Assembly (NCBI RefSeq): GCF_019801465.1
Contig: NZ_JAHVJA010000008.1
Location: 1 to 64,000 of the forward strand
Direction: 5' to 3'
DNA: 64,000 nt
DNA from: Leisingera daeponensis
GTDB lineage: Bacteria; Pseudomonadota; Alphaproteobacteria; Rhodobacterales; Rhodobacteraceae
Part shown: positions 53,371 through 61,479 of the stretch, piece after piece
Layout: each line of letters opens with the position of its first letter
How positions within the stretch are numbered: position 1 is the first letter of the stretch
Position numbers and translations under genes: made by a program
The notes under the pieces: generated by a model
Told to the model about the DNA's origin: nothing
The model's database searches: none
Seen by the model: the letters and a program-made list of their open reading frames with translations, nothing else

Positions 53371-54378
53371 ATGGCAGCAGAGCTGACAGCGGGAGGGATT
53401 CCGCCGGAAGGAGAGGGGGACTTTTTCCTCTGCGATATCTTCGGGGCGATCCCCAAGAACGATCTCGCGTCGATGGAGCATCCGCTGTTCTCCCTGGGCA
53501 CCCGGCCGGACCGGCGGATTCTGAACTACCAGCACAACGGCGCCGAGATCACCGTCACCCCCAGCGTCAAGGGGCTGGCGACGATCCACGACAAGGACAT
53601 CCTGATCTTCTGCATCAGCCAGCTGATGGCGGCGCTGAATGCCGGGCGGCAGGTGAGCCGGGTGCTGCACCTGAAGGCGCATGACCTCTTGGTGGCCTGC
53701 AACCGGGAAACCTCGGGCGATGCCTACCGCCGCCTGCGCGAGGCTTTCGAGCGGCTGGCGGGCACCCGCATCACCACCAATATCGTGACCGGCGGCGAGG
53801 AGGTCACCACCGGCTTCGGCCTGATCGAGAAATGGGAGATCGTCCGCAAGGCGCGCGGCGGCAAGATGGTCAGCGTGGCGGTGACGCTCAGCGACTGGCT
53901 GTACCGGGCGGTGCTGTCGAAATCGGTGCTGACGCTCAGCCGCGACTACTTCCGGCTGCGCAAGCCGCTGGAGCGGCGGATCTACGAACTGGCGCGCAAG
54001 CACTGCGGGCGGCAGAACAGCTGGCAGGTGTCGGTGGAGACGCTGCTGAAGAAATCCGGCTCCGCCTCGCCGCGCCGGGTGTTCCGCAAGATGATCCGCG
54101 ACATGATCGACGCCCAGCCCCTGCCGGATTACGCGCTGGAGGAGCTGGAGGGCGATGTGATCCGCTTCAGCCAGAAGGCGGCGGTGACCGAGGCGGTGCT
54201 GAACGCGCCGCAGCTGAAGCCGCAGACGCTGGAGGAGGCGCGGGCGCTGATCCCCGGCGCCGACGCCTATGCGCTGGAGGCGGAATGGCGCGCCATGTGG
54301 GTGCGCAGCGGCAGCCCCAGATTGCGGATGCCCGATGCCGCCTTCCTGGGCTGGGTCAGGAAGCGCGCCGCGGAATAG
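53371..54378 (+). CDS. repA: Plasmid replication initiator RepA (RPA family)
   Basis: This 335-residue initiator has the RPA domain: FFLCDIFGAIPKNDLASMEH near the N-terminus, then VTPSVKGLATIHDKDILIFC, YRRLREAFERLAGTRI, IEKWEIVRKARGG and LKKSGSASPRRVFRKM, in the order seen in alphaproteobacterial RepA replicases. It binds iterons and recruits the replisome. Located between its origin and a parS-like palindrome. This type belongs to the RepA compatibility groups known from roseobacter extrachromosomal replicons; the subgroup cannot be set without a tree. Confidence 0.92.
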   Translation: MAAELTAGGIPPEGEGDFFLCDIFGAIPKNDLASMEHPLFSLGTRPDRRILNYQHNGAEITVTPSVKGLATIHDKDILIFCISQLMAALNAGRQVSRVLHLKAHDLLVACNRETSGDAYRRLREAFERLAGTRITTNIVTGGEEVTTGFGLIEKWEIVRKARGGKMVSVAVTLSDWLYRAVLSKSVLTLSRDYFRLRKPLERRIYELARKHCGRQNSWQVSVETLLKKSGSASPRRVFRKMIRDMIDAQPLPDYALEELEGDVIRFSQKAAVTEAVLNAPQLKPQTLEEARALIPGADAYALEAEWRAMWVRSGSPRLRMPDAAFLGWVRKRAAE

Positions 54379-54506
54379 CCCGCGGCTGGCTTACGGGCCG
54401 CCGGGGTTTCATCTTTCCATAAATACTCATTCTGCCGGGGACTGCTGGGCGCTGCCTTTGCCTGGAAAGGCGGGTCGTCTTCTCTCAGAGAAAGGTCAGC
54501 ATGGTT

Positions 54507-54538
54507 GACCAAATGTTTCGCGCGCGAAACATTTGGTC
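54507..54538. repeat. 32-bp perfect palindrome, parS-like site 3
   Basis: Identical in all 32 bases to the site at 50125-50156 and to the core of site 1; centre at 54522/54523. Flanks are AAGGTCAGCATGGTT on the left and CGGTCCGGTCCTAT on the right, an inverted version of site 2's flanks. It marks the right edge of the replication/partition module. Confidence 0.85.
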
Positions 54539-54781
54539 CGGTCCGGTCCTATTCTGGCTGGCGGGTCTGCCCGGCGGCTGCAGAACCGGAATTGGGGTGC
54601 GGAACGGAACAGGCCCGCCCCGGCCGGTGGCCGGAACGGGCCCGGTCAGGCGGTCGGCCCTCCCCCCGGGCCGCTGCCTTTCCAGCTGCGGCCCCTGCCG
54701 GGGCCGCTGTTTTCCTGCCGCCGCCCGTTCTGCCGCCGCCTGTCCTGCGGGCGGCAGAACGGGCCTGCGGGAGCTGGGCTG

Positions 54782-56203
54782 TCAGCTGTCGCCTTCCTTC
54801 AGCGCCTGCGACATGCTGGCGAGCACCGGGCTGATCAGGTAGTTGGCCAGGGTCTGGCGGCCGGTTTCGATCATCGCCTGGGCCGGCATGCCGGGCAGCG
54901 CCTTGACGTTGGGCAGGGCGGCCAGCTCTTCGTCCTTGATGCGGATATGCACCGGGTAATAGGACTCGCCGGTGGCCCGGTCGGTGCTGGTGCCGGCCGC
55001 CACCATCACCACTTCACCCGTGACCGGCGGGGTGGAGCGGAAACTGTAGGCGGTCAGCGACACCCGCGCCAGGCTGCCCATCGAGACCTCGTCGATATCC
55101 GCCACCGCCACCCGGGTTTCCACCAGGAGGCTGGCATCCTCGGGCATCAGCTCCAGCAGGGTGCGGCCGGGATCGACCACCTGGCCCAGGGTGTTGATGC
55201 TGAGCCCTACCACCCGGCCGCCGCGCGGCGCGCGGATGGTCAGCCGCTCGGCCACATCCCGTGTGGCGTCCAGCCGCTGGTTCAGGTCCAGGATCTGCTC
55301 CTGCACCTCCTGGCTCTGGGCGGCGATCCGCGCCACCCGGTCGCGGCCGGTCTGCAGGCGGCGCTCTTCCATTTCGCCGATCTGCTCCAGCACGTTGCTG
55401 CGGTCGCTTTCCAGCGCCCCCAGGGTGCCCAGCAGATCGCTGAGCTGCATCTGCCGCTGGCTGATGCGGGTCTTCGGCACCAGGCCCTTTTCGAACAGCC
55501 CGGTCAGATCCGCCAGTTCCCCCTGCACCAGGGCGAGCTGTTCCTCGGTGGCGCGGATGCGGGCGTCGCGGCCCCTGAGCTGGTCATTGAGCTGGGTGAT
55601 GCGGCCCTGGATGATCTCCATCTGGCCCTGGTACAGCGCCCGGTTCGAGAGGAGCAGATCCTGCTGCACCGCCGCCAGCTGCGCCAGTTCCGGCGCCGCG
55701 GCGATGAGCTGTTCCAGCGCGGCGCCCGGCTGCAGGGTCTCGGCCTCCTGCAGTTCGGCCTCCAGCCGCGCCTGCTGCGCCAGGGCGCTGGCCAGCTGGG
55801 TGTGCAGGATCGCCAGCTGCGCCTCCACCCGGCGGCCGTCGAGCCGGGCGAGCACCTGGCCTTCGCGGACGCGGTCGCCCTCGGCGACGTTCAGCTCGCG
55901 CAGGATGCCGCCTTCGAAATGCTGCACCGCCAGCCGGTCGCCGGCCACGTTGAAGCTGCCGCCGGCCACCACCGCGCTGGTCAGCTCCGCCTTGGTGGCC
56001 CAGAACACCAGCCCGCCGAACAGGCCGAAGCCGCAGACCACCAGCCACAGCACCAGCTGGCGCACCCGGGTGGGCGGCCGCTTGGGCAGCGGGATGTCCT
56101 GGCCGCTGCCGGCCGGCATCAGGTCGCGGAAGCCGCTCTGCACCCCGTCCGGGCGATTGCCGCTGCGGGCCGGGGCGCGGCTCTCTTGCTCTACCAGGCT
56201 CAT
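54782..56203 (-). CDS. Type I secretion membrane fusion protein (HlyD/PrtE family)
   Basis: This 473-residue protein bridges the ABC exporter and an outer-membrane channel. One N-terminal helix (VLWLVVCGFGLFGGLVFWA, about 49-67), a lipoyl half-motif (FEGGILRELNVAEGDRVREG), a long coiled coil, and the closing lipoyl/beta-barrel half (IRAPRGGRVVGL ... VVDPGRTLLELMPED) are visible. It overlaps the ABC gene by 4 bp (ATGA). No TolC-type gene is in the window, so a chromosomal TolC is needed. Confidence 0.93.
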   Translation of the reverse strand: MSLVEQESRAPARSGNRPDGVQSGFRDLMPAGSGQDIPLPKRPPTRVRQLVLWLVVCGFGLFGGLVFWATKAELTSAVVAGGSFNVAGDRLAVQHFEGGILRELNVAEGDRVREGQVLARLDGRRVEAQLAILHTQLASALAQQARLEAELQEAETLQPGAALEQLIAAAPELAQLAAVQQDLLLSNRALYQGQMEIIQGRITQLNDQLRGRDARIRATEEQLALVQGELADLTGLFEKGLVPKTRISQRQMQLSDLLGTLGALESDRSNVLEQIGEMEERRLQTGRDRVARIAAQSQEVQEQILDLNQRLDATRDVAERLTIRAPRGGRVVGLSINTLGQVVDPGRTLLELMPEDASLLVETRVAVADIDEVSMGSLARVSLTAYSFRSTPPVTGEVVMVAAGTSTDRATGESYYPVHIRIKDEELAALPNVKALPGMPAQAMIETGRQTLANYLISPVLASMSQALKEGDS

Positions 56204-57969
56204 GCGCTTTCTCCTTCAGCCGGAGGGGTCTGTGCGTCCTGGTCCGCGCTGCCCTTGCGGTGGCGGAACGGGGCGATCTTGGGGTCGTCGGGATGCGCCT
56301 GGGCGGCGGCCATCGGCTGCGCCGCGGCCTCGATCACCTGGCGGGCCTCGCCGAAGCGGGCCAGGCGGCCGTCCTGCAGCAGCGCCGCATGGCTGACGCG
56401 GCGCAGCAGGCTGATCCGGTGGGTCACCGCCACCACCGCGGCGCCGCGGGCGCAGGCCTCCTCGATGGCGCAGGCCAGCGCCTCTTCGCCCTCGGGGTCG
56501 AGATTGGCATTGGGCTCATCCAGGATGATCAGCTTGCGGTCGCCGAAGAAGGCGCGCGCCAGGCCGATGCGCTGGCGCTGGCCGGCCGACAGGAACTCGC
56601 CGCGCGGGCCGACCTCGGCGTTGTAGCCGCCGGGCAGCGCCAGGATCATCTCATGCACCTGCGCCAGTTTGGCCGCCGCCACCACGTCGGAGGGGCGGGC
56701 GTCCGGATCCATCAGCGCGATGTTTTCCGCCACCGTGCCCTGGAACAGCTCGACCCGCTGCGGCAGGAAGCCGATATGCTGGCCGATCTGCGCCGGATCC
56801 CAGTCGCTGAGCGCGGCATCGTCGATGCGGATGTGGCCGCGCACCAGCGGCTGCAGGCCGGCCAGCGCATGCGCCAGAGTGGTCTTGCCGGCGCCGGACG
56901 GGCCGATCAGCCCCAGCGACTGGCCGGGCTTCAGCTCGAAGGAAATATCCATCAGCAGCGGGTCCGGGCGGCCGGGCAGCACCACGGTGGCGTTCTCCAC
57001 CGACAGGCGGCCCTCCGGCTCGGGCAGGGTCAGCCGCTCCGGCGCGGCGCCGAGGTGGGCCAGCAGGGTGTTCAGCCTGCCTTGCGCGCTGCGCGCCTTG
57101 AGGAAGCCGCGCCAGCCGGCGATCGACTGCTCCACCGGCGCCGCGGCGCGGCCCAGCAGGATCGAGGCGGCGATCATCAGCCCCGGGGTCAGCTGGTTGT
57201 TGATCACCAGCACCACGCCGACGCCCAGCACCGCGATCTGCAGCCCCATGCGCACGGCCTTGGCCAGCGAGGTGATCAGCGCCACCCGGTCGGTGGCCAA
57301 TGTGTTGAACAGCAGCGCCGAGAACGCCTTGAGCTGCCAGCGCCCGATCAGCGGGCCGGTCTTGCCCATGGCGCGGATCAGGCCCGCGTTCTGCATCATC
57401 TCGGCCACCGCGGCATTGGTCTCGGTGGCCTGCTTGCCGGCCTCGTCCATCGGCTTGCGGGCCAGCATCTCGTTGAGCAGCGCCAGGCCGAACAGCAGTG
57501 CGATGCCGGCCAGCGCCACCATCCCCAGCACCGGGCTGAACAGGAAGATCAGCGCCAGGAAGATCACCGACCAGGGCGCATCCAGCAGCGCCAGGAACAC
57601 CGGGCTGGTGATGAAGCCGCGCAGGTCCTGGATATCGCGGATGGGTTCGGCCTGGCGCAGGGCGGGCGGCAGCTGGCCGTTGATCATGCCCTCCAGCACC
57701 ACCGGGCTGAGCCGGGCCTCGAGGCGGGAGCCGAGCCGCGCCACCAGGCGCTGGCGCAGCATGTCGAAAAGAAAAAAGAACACCAGCGCGATGCACGCGC
57801 CGGTGGTCAGGGCTATCAGGGTCGGAATGCTGCCCGAGGCCATGACCCGGGCAAACAGTTGCAGCATGTAGAGTGGCGCTGTCAGGATCAGGAGGTTCAC
57901 AAAGATGCTGGCGGTGAAGATGGCTGCCAGCACACCCCTTTGTCCGTCGAATACCCGTTTTGTCTTCAT
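56200..57969 (-). CDS. Type I secretion ABC exporter (PrtD/AprD type)
   Basis: This 589-residue ABC half-transporter has a transmembrane domain (ILTAPLYMLQLFARVM near the start, about 20-300) and an ATPase domain: Walker A GPSGAGKTTL, signature LSAGQRQR, Walker B LIILDEPNANLD and H-loop VVAVTHRISLL. There is no C39 peptidase, so substrates are RTX proteins with uncleaved C-terminal signals. ATG 57969 is used; the frame upstream to 58098 runs through a hairpin and is not coding. It follows the large RTX gene in the same direction. Confidence 0.93.
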   Translation of the reverse strand: MKTKRVFDGQRGVLAAIFTASIFVNLLILTAPLYMLQLFARVMASGSIPTLIALTTGACIALVFFFLFDMLRQRLVARLGSRLEARLSPVVLEGMINGQLPPALRQAEPIRDIQDLRGFITSPVFLALLDAPWSVIFLALIFLFSPVLGMVALAGIALLFGLALLNEMLARKPMDEAGKQATETNAAVAEMMQNAGLIRAMGKTGPLIGRWQLKAFSALLFNTLATDRVALITSLAKAVRMGLQIAVLGVGVVLVINNQLTPGLMIAASILLGRAAAPVEQSIAGWRGFLKARSAQGRLNTLLAHLGAAPERLTLPEPEGRLSVENATVVLPGRPDPLLMDISFELKPGQSLGLIGPSGAGKTTLAHALAGLQPLVRGHIRIDDAALSDWDPAQIGQHIGFLPQRVELFQGTVAENIALMDPDARPSDVVAAAKLAQVHEMILALPGGYNAEVGPRGEFLSAGQRQRIGLARAFFGDRKLIILDEPNANLDPEGEEALACAIEEACARGAAVVAVTHRISLLRRVSHAALLQDGRLARFGEARQVIEAAAQPMAAAQAHPDDPKIAPFRHRKGSADQDAQTPPAEGESA

Positions 57970-58084
57970 TGTCGTTGCCCCCCGGCTGCACGAAGTGAAG
58001 TTGTAAAATCTGGAGGTCAGCGCCCTGGTCCAAGGATGCAATCCTTGGCCGGGGACCAAATCGCTGTCCTGAACCAGGGCTGGA

Positions 58085-58110
58085 CGGGCCCGGAGCAAAC
58101 CCCGGGCCCG
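58085..58110 (-). terminator. Hairpin between the RTX gene and the T1SS genes
   Basis: The arms CGGGCCCGG and CCGGGCCCG have an 8-nt loop, 14 bp after the RTX stop codon. There is no T-tract. It may lower transcription from the abundant RTX mRNA into the exporter genes, giving more cargo than transporter. Confidence 0.5.
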
Positions 58111-58123
58111 CCGTTCCTAAAGC

Positions 58124-60634
58124 TCAGGCACCGTGATACAGGTGGCCCCAGATGTTGTCGTAGGCATCATCGAAGGCGTCCGCTGTGACCACGCGGATCG
58201 CTTCATAGCTGCCCGCGTCGCCGCTGGAGACCGCGTTGATGCCGACACCGCCCCAGGGGTTGGTGTCATGGCCCAGAGAACTGAAGTAGCTCTCGTTGTT
58301 GGTCAGGTCGAGGATCTTCACCGTGGCGCCGCCCACTTCGATGGTGGTGTCGGTGCCGTCGTCGGTGACCGTGGCCGCGCCGCCGGCGCCGTTCGGGCCG
58401 CCGTTCAGCTTCTCGAAGGCATCCTGCGCCGAGATGTCGCCGGTGACACGGAACAGCAGCACGTCATGCTCTTCGTCTATGTCGAAGTCATGAATGACGT
58501 CCTTGCCATCGTTGGACGTGAAGCCCATGCCGTCCCACTTCAGGTCGATGATGAAGACATCCTTGCCGTTGCCGCCATACAGCCAGTCGTTGCCCTCGCC
58601 GCCCTTCAGCCAGTCGTTGCCGGCGCCGCCATCCAGCTTGTCGTTGCCGGCGCCGCCATCCAGGAAGTCCCTGTGGGTGCCGCCGAAGAGCTTGTCTCTG
58701 CCGTCTTCGCCGTAGAGGCAGTCATAGCCGCCGTTGCCATAGAGGTGGTCATCGTCGTAACCGCCCTTGAGCACGTCGCCGGCGCCGCCGCCCCAGAGGG
58801 TGTCTTCGCCGCTGCCGCCAATCAGCAAGTCCTTGCCGCGGCCGCCGCCCAGCTTATCGTCGCCTGCGTCGCCGAACAGCACATCCCGGCCGTTATTGCC
58901 GTAGATGCAGTCGTTGCCGTCATTGCCGTGCAGCGTGTCATTGCCGCGGCCGCCGAAGATCAGGTCGTCGCCGGTGCCGCCAAAGGCCTTGTCGGCATCG
59001 TCGCCGCCCTTGATGGTGTCATTGCCGGAGCCGCCTTTCAGCAGGTCGTGGCCGTCGCCGCCCATCAGCCAGTCGTGGCCGTCATCGCCGGACAGCTTGT
59101 CGTTGCCGTCGCCGCCGAAGAGCTGGTCATCGCCAGCGCCGCCGCTGCCGACATCGTCGCCGTCTTCGCCATAGATGACGTCATTGCCGCCTTCGCCGAA
59201 CATGGTGTCGTGGCCGTCGCCGCCGCGGATCACGTCATGGCCGTCCTTCTGGCCCCGGTCCACCGGCTCGTAGCAATCCGGGCAATCAACCGGCTTCTTG
59301 CCGTGGCCGCCCTCATCCATGCTGTGTTCCTTAACGGTGTCGGACGGCTCTTCGTCGTCGCAGCAGCGCCAGTCAACATAGGGCGCATCATAGTGATCGC
59401 TGCCCGGGTTGTTGCCCCGGTCGCCGAAGATCAGGTCGCCCTGGGCGCCGCCTTCCAGCACGTCATTGCCGGTGCCGCCGCGCATGGTGTCGCGCCCGGC
59501 GCCGCCGTTGACGTCATCGTCGCCTTCGCCGCCGCCCATCAGGTCGCGGCCGCGGCCGCCCTGCATCAGGTCGTTGCCTTCTTCACCGAACATGCAGTCA
59601 TCGCCGCCCTGGCCGTCCATAGTGTCGTCACCGGTGCCGCCCAGCATGGTGTCGTCGCCGTCAACCTGGCCGTTCTTGTCGCCGGTGCCGCTGTCGGCGC
59701 CGAAGTCGAGATCATCGCCCTGGCCCTGACGCTCGTCGCCGAACATCTCGTCATCGCCGGAGCCGCCGATCACCAGGTCGTCGCCGAGGCCGCCGGACAT
59801 CCGGTCGTCGCCCTGCTGGCCGTTCATGCGGTCGTTGCCGTCGCGGCCGTACATGGTGTCGTTGTTGTTGGAATGGTCGTCGTCGTAGTCGCCGTAGAGG
59901 TCGAACTGGCCGTCGTCGCCCCACATGCAGTCGTCGCCGCCCTCGCCGTCCATGCAGTCGTTGCCGTCGTTGCCGTAAAGGTAGTCGCCGGCATCGCCGT
60001 CGCCGTATTCCGGCTCTGCGTAGTGATCGTCGTCGTTGAGGCGGCCCCGCTCGCTGTAGTCGCCGTCGGCGTCGTCGCCGAAGATGTTGTCATCGCCCTT
60101 GCCGCCGAACACGGTGTCGGAATCCAGCCCGCCCAGCAGGGTGTCGTCGCCGGTTTCGCCGTCGATGTAATCACAGCCTTCGCCGCCGTCGATCCAGTCA
60201 TCGCCGTCGTCGATATAGACCAGCTTGTAGACCGGCACCTCATACTCTTCCCAGGTCTCGTAATCGATATGGGTCTCGTAGTAGTGCACCACCCTTTCAT
60301 AGCGGCCCTCGCCGTCGCCATCGCCGCCGAACAGCATGTCGTTGCCGGTGCCGCCGCTGATCTTGTCGTCGCCGTCCTGGCCTTCGATGTAGTCCTGGCC
60401 TGACTGGCCATCGAGCTTGTTGTTGCGCTCGTTGCCGTAGATGGCGTCATCGCCCGCACCGCCGCGGGCGTTATCAGCGGCATTGTGGTCGTTCAGGTTG
60501 ATGACATTGCCGCCGCTGTCACCCTGTTCGGTGGCGCCGTTGTTGTAGTTCGGGTCGGTTTTGTCCTTTGAGAACTCGATCCTGCACTCCGGATCGCAGA
60601 CGTCCCACTCGGGATTCCGGTCCTTAATACCCAT
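58124..60634 (-). CDS. Giant Asp/Gly-rich RTX calcium-binding protein, cysteine-bearing
   Basis: This 836-residue protein is almost entirely RTX nonapeptides (GGxGxDxLxG type), about 40 in number from residue ~55 to ~700, broken by spacer inserts such as YERVVHYYETHIDYETWEEY and one Cys/His/Lys-rich insert (about 405-460). The last ~130 residues (FIIDLKWDGMGFTSNDGKDV ... LLFRVTGD ... LDLTNNE) form a cap typical of RTX C-termini. Twelve cysteines are spread over the protein, rare in RTX. No enzyme or adhesin domain is seen, so a calcium-stabilised matrix or surface-layer role is likely. GAGGAGGA supports ATG 60634. T1SS genes follow directly. Confidence 0.9.
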   Translation of the reverse strand: MGIKDRNPEWDVCDPECRIEFSKDKTDPNYNNGATEQGDSGGNVINLNDHNAADNARGGAGDDAIYGNERNNKLDGQSGQDYIEGQDGDDKISGGTGNDMLFGGDGDGEGRYERVVHYYETHIDYETWEEYEVPVYKLVYIDDGDDWIDGGEGCDYIDGETGDDTLLGGLDSDTVFGGKGDDNIFGDDADGDYSERGRLNDDDHYAEPEYGDGDAGDYLYGNDGNDCMDGEGGDDCMWGDDGQFDLYGDYDDDHSNNNDTMYGRDGNDRMNGQQGDDRMSGGLGDDLVIGGSGDDEMFGDERQGQGDDLDFGADSGTGDKNGQVDGDDTMLGGTGDDTMDGQGGDDCMFGEEGNDLMQGGRGRDLMGGGEGDDDVNGGAGRDTMRGGTGNDVLEGGAQGDLIFGDRGNNPGSDHYDAPYVDWRCCDDEEPSDTVKEHSMDEGGHGKKPVDCPDCYEPVDRGQKDGHDVIRGGDGHDTMFGEGGNDVIYGEDGDDVGSGGAGDDQLFGGDGNDKLSGDDGHDWLMGGDGHDLLKGGSGNDTIKGGDDADKAFGGTGDDLIFGGRGNDTLHGNDGNDCIYGNNGRDVLFGDAGDDKLGGGRGKDLLIGGSGEDTLWGGGAGDVLKGGYDDDHLYGNGGYDCLYGEDGRDKLFGGTHRDFLDGGAGNDKLDGGAGNDWLKGGEGNDWLYGGNGKDVFIIDLKWDGMGFTSNDGKDVIHDFDIDEEHDVLLFRVTGDISAQDAFEKLNGGPNGAGGAATVTDDGTDTTIEVGGATVKILDLTNNESYFSSLGHDTNPWGGVGINAVSSGDAGSYEAIRVVTADAFDDAYDNIWGHLYHGA

Positions 60635-60828
60635 GGTAAACTTCCTCCTCGTTAAAATACGGGGCAGGGCTGCGGGCAGAGGCCCGGGGCCGTGCCCCCG
60701 CCGGTGCCGCGGCCCAGGAAGGAACTCCCCGGGGGGCCGCAGGCGCTAAAGGCGTGGTCATGCCTTCTGGGAGTATTGCAGCGCATCCAGGCTGCAGCGG
60801 ATGCCCCCAAATGGGGACAAAATGCGGT

Positions 60829-61479
60829 TTACAGGGCGGGCAGCTGCCAGCCGGTGCGGCTTTCGACAGCCGCGGCGGCGGCCTGCGCCGCCTCCTGCAG
60901 GGGCGCATGCCAGTAGACCCCGGCCGCCAGCCCGGCGGCCGCCAGCAGGAGCGCCGCAGCGGCCGGCCCGGGGCGGCGGCGGCGCGGCCTGGGCAGGGCC
61001 TGGGCCAGCGCCTCGCCCACCGCGGCCTTCAGCACCGGCTCGAACTCGATCCGGAGCGCCCCTTCCATCCGGTTCACCGCCTCTTCCAGCTGGTCGATGC
61101 GGGCGGTGAGCGCGGCGCGGTCGGCCGCGGCCTTCTGCGCGTGGCGCTCGCCCAGCCCCTCGTTGAGGGTGGCGAACATCTCCACGATGCGCTTGTGCAG
61201 CTCCACCAGGTCGGCCTGGGCGGCCAGCGGCACCTCGCCCTGGCGCAGCACATTGGCGATCTGCGCCAGCACCGCGTTGCTCAGCCGCGGCGGCTGCACC
61301 GGCTGGCCCTGGGATTTGTCCTGTGCGGGCGCGGCCTGAGCGGTCCCGGCTGCTGCGGGTGCGGCCTGGGCCGCCTGGGCCGCCTGGGCCGGTTCGGCCC
61401 GGGTCTGCGCGGTCCGGGTCTGCGTTTGGGCCGGCGCGGGCGGGCCCTGGAACGGGGTCTCCTGTGCCATCTTGTTCAT
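60829..61479 (-). CDS. Unknown membrane-anchored coiled-coil protein
   Basis: This 216-residue protein has a Pro/Ala/Gln-rich low-complexity start (1-60), a helical region rich in heptads (LVELHKRIVEMFATLNEGLG ... RIDQLEEAVNRMEGAL, about 90-155), a basic stop PRPRRRRP, one membrane helix (AAAALLLAAAGLAAGVYWHA) and a short tail. Orientation would be cytoplasmic coil with a periplasmic tail. Not recognised as a known family. Its ATG overlaps the stop of the LuxR-type gene by 4 bp, and the RTX gene is 195 bp downstream, so it may link regulation to secretion. Confidence 0.7.
   Translation of the reverse strand: MNKMAQETPFQGPPAPAQTQTRTAQTRAEPAQAAQAAQAAPAAAGTAQAAPAQDKSQGQPVQPPRLSNAVLAQIANVLRQGEVPLAAQADLVELHKRIVEMFATLNEGLGERHAQKAAADRAALTARIDQLEEAVNRMEGALRIEFEPVLKAAVGEALAQALPRPRRRRPGPAAAALLLAAAGLAAGVYWHAPLQEAAQAAAAAVESRTGWQLPAL

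Noticed and set aside
56260..58188. Plus-strand open frame of about 640 codons opposite the ABC exporter
   Set aside because: The minus strand has complete ABC exporter motifs; the opposite frame is Arg/Gln/His-rich noise typical of high-GC shadows.
58133..60403. Long Val/Ala-rich plus-strand open frame opposite the giant RTX gene
   Set aside because: Reverse reading of the RTX repeats; no ribosome site and only VVAVAA-type low-complexity sequence.
58124..60634. Regular short repeats suggestive of a CRISPR array or tandem DNA repeat
   Set aside because: The periodicity is 27 bp and in frame; it is the RTX nonapeptide coding pattern with diverging codons, without unique spacers.
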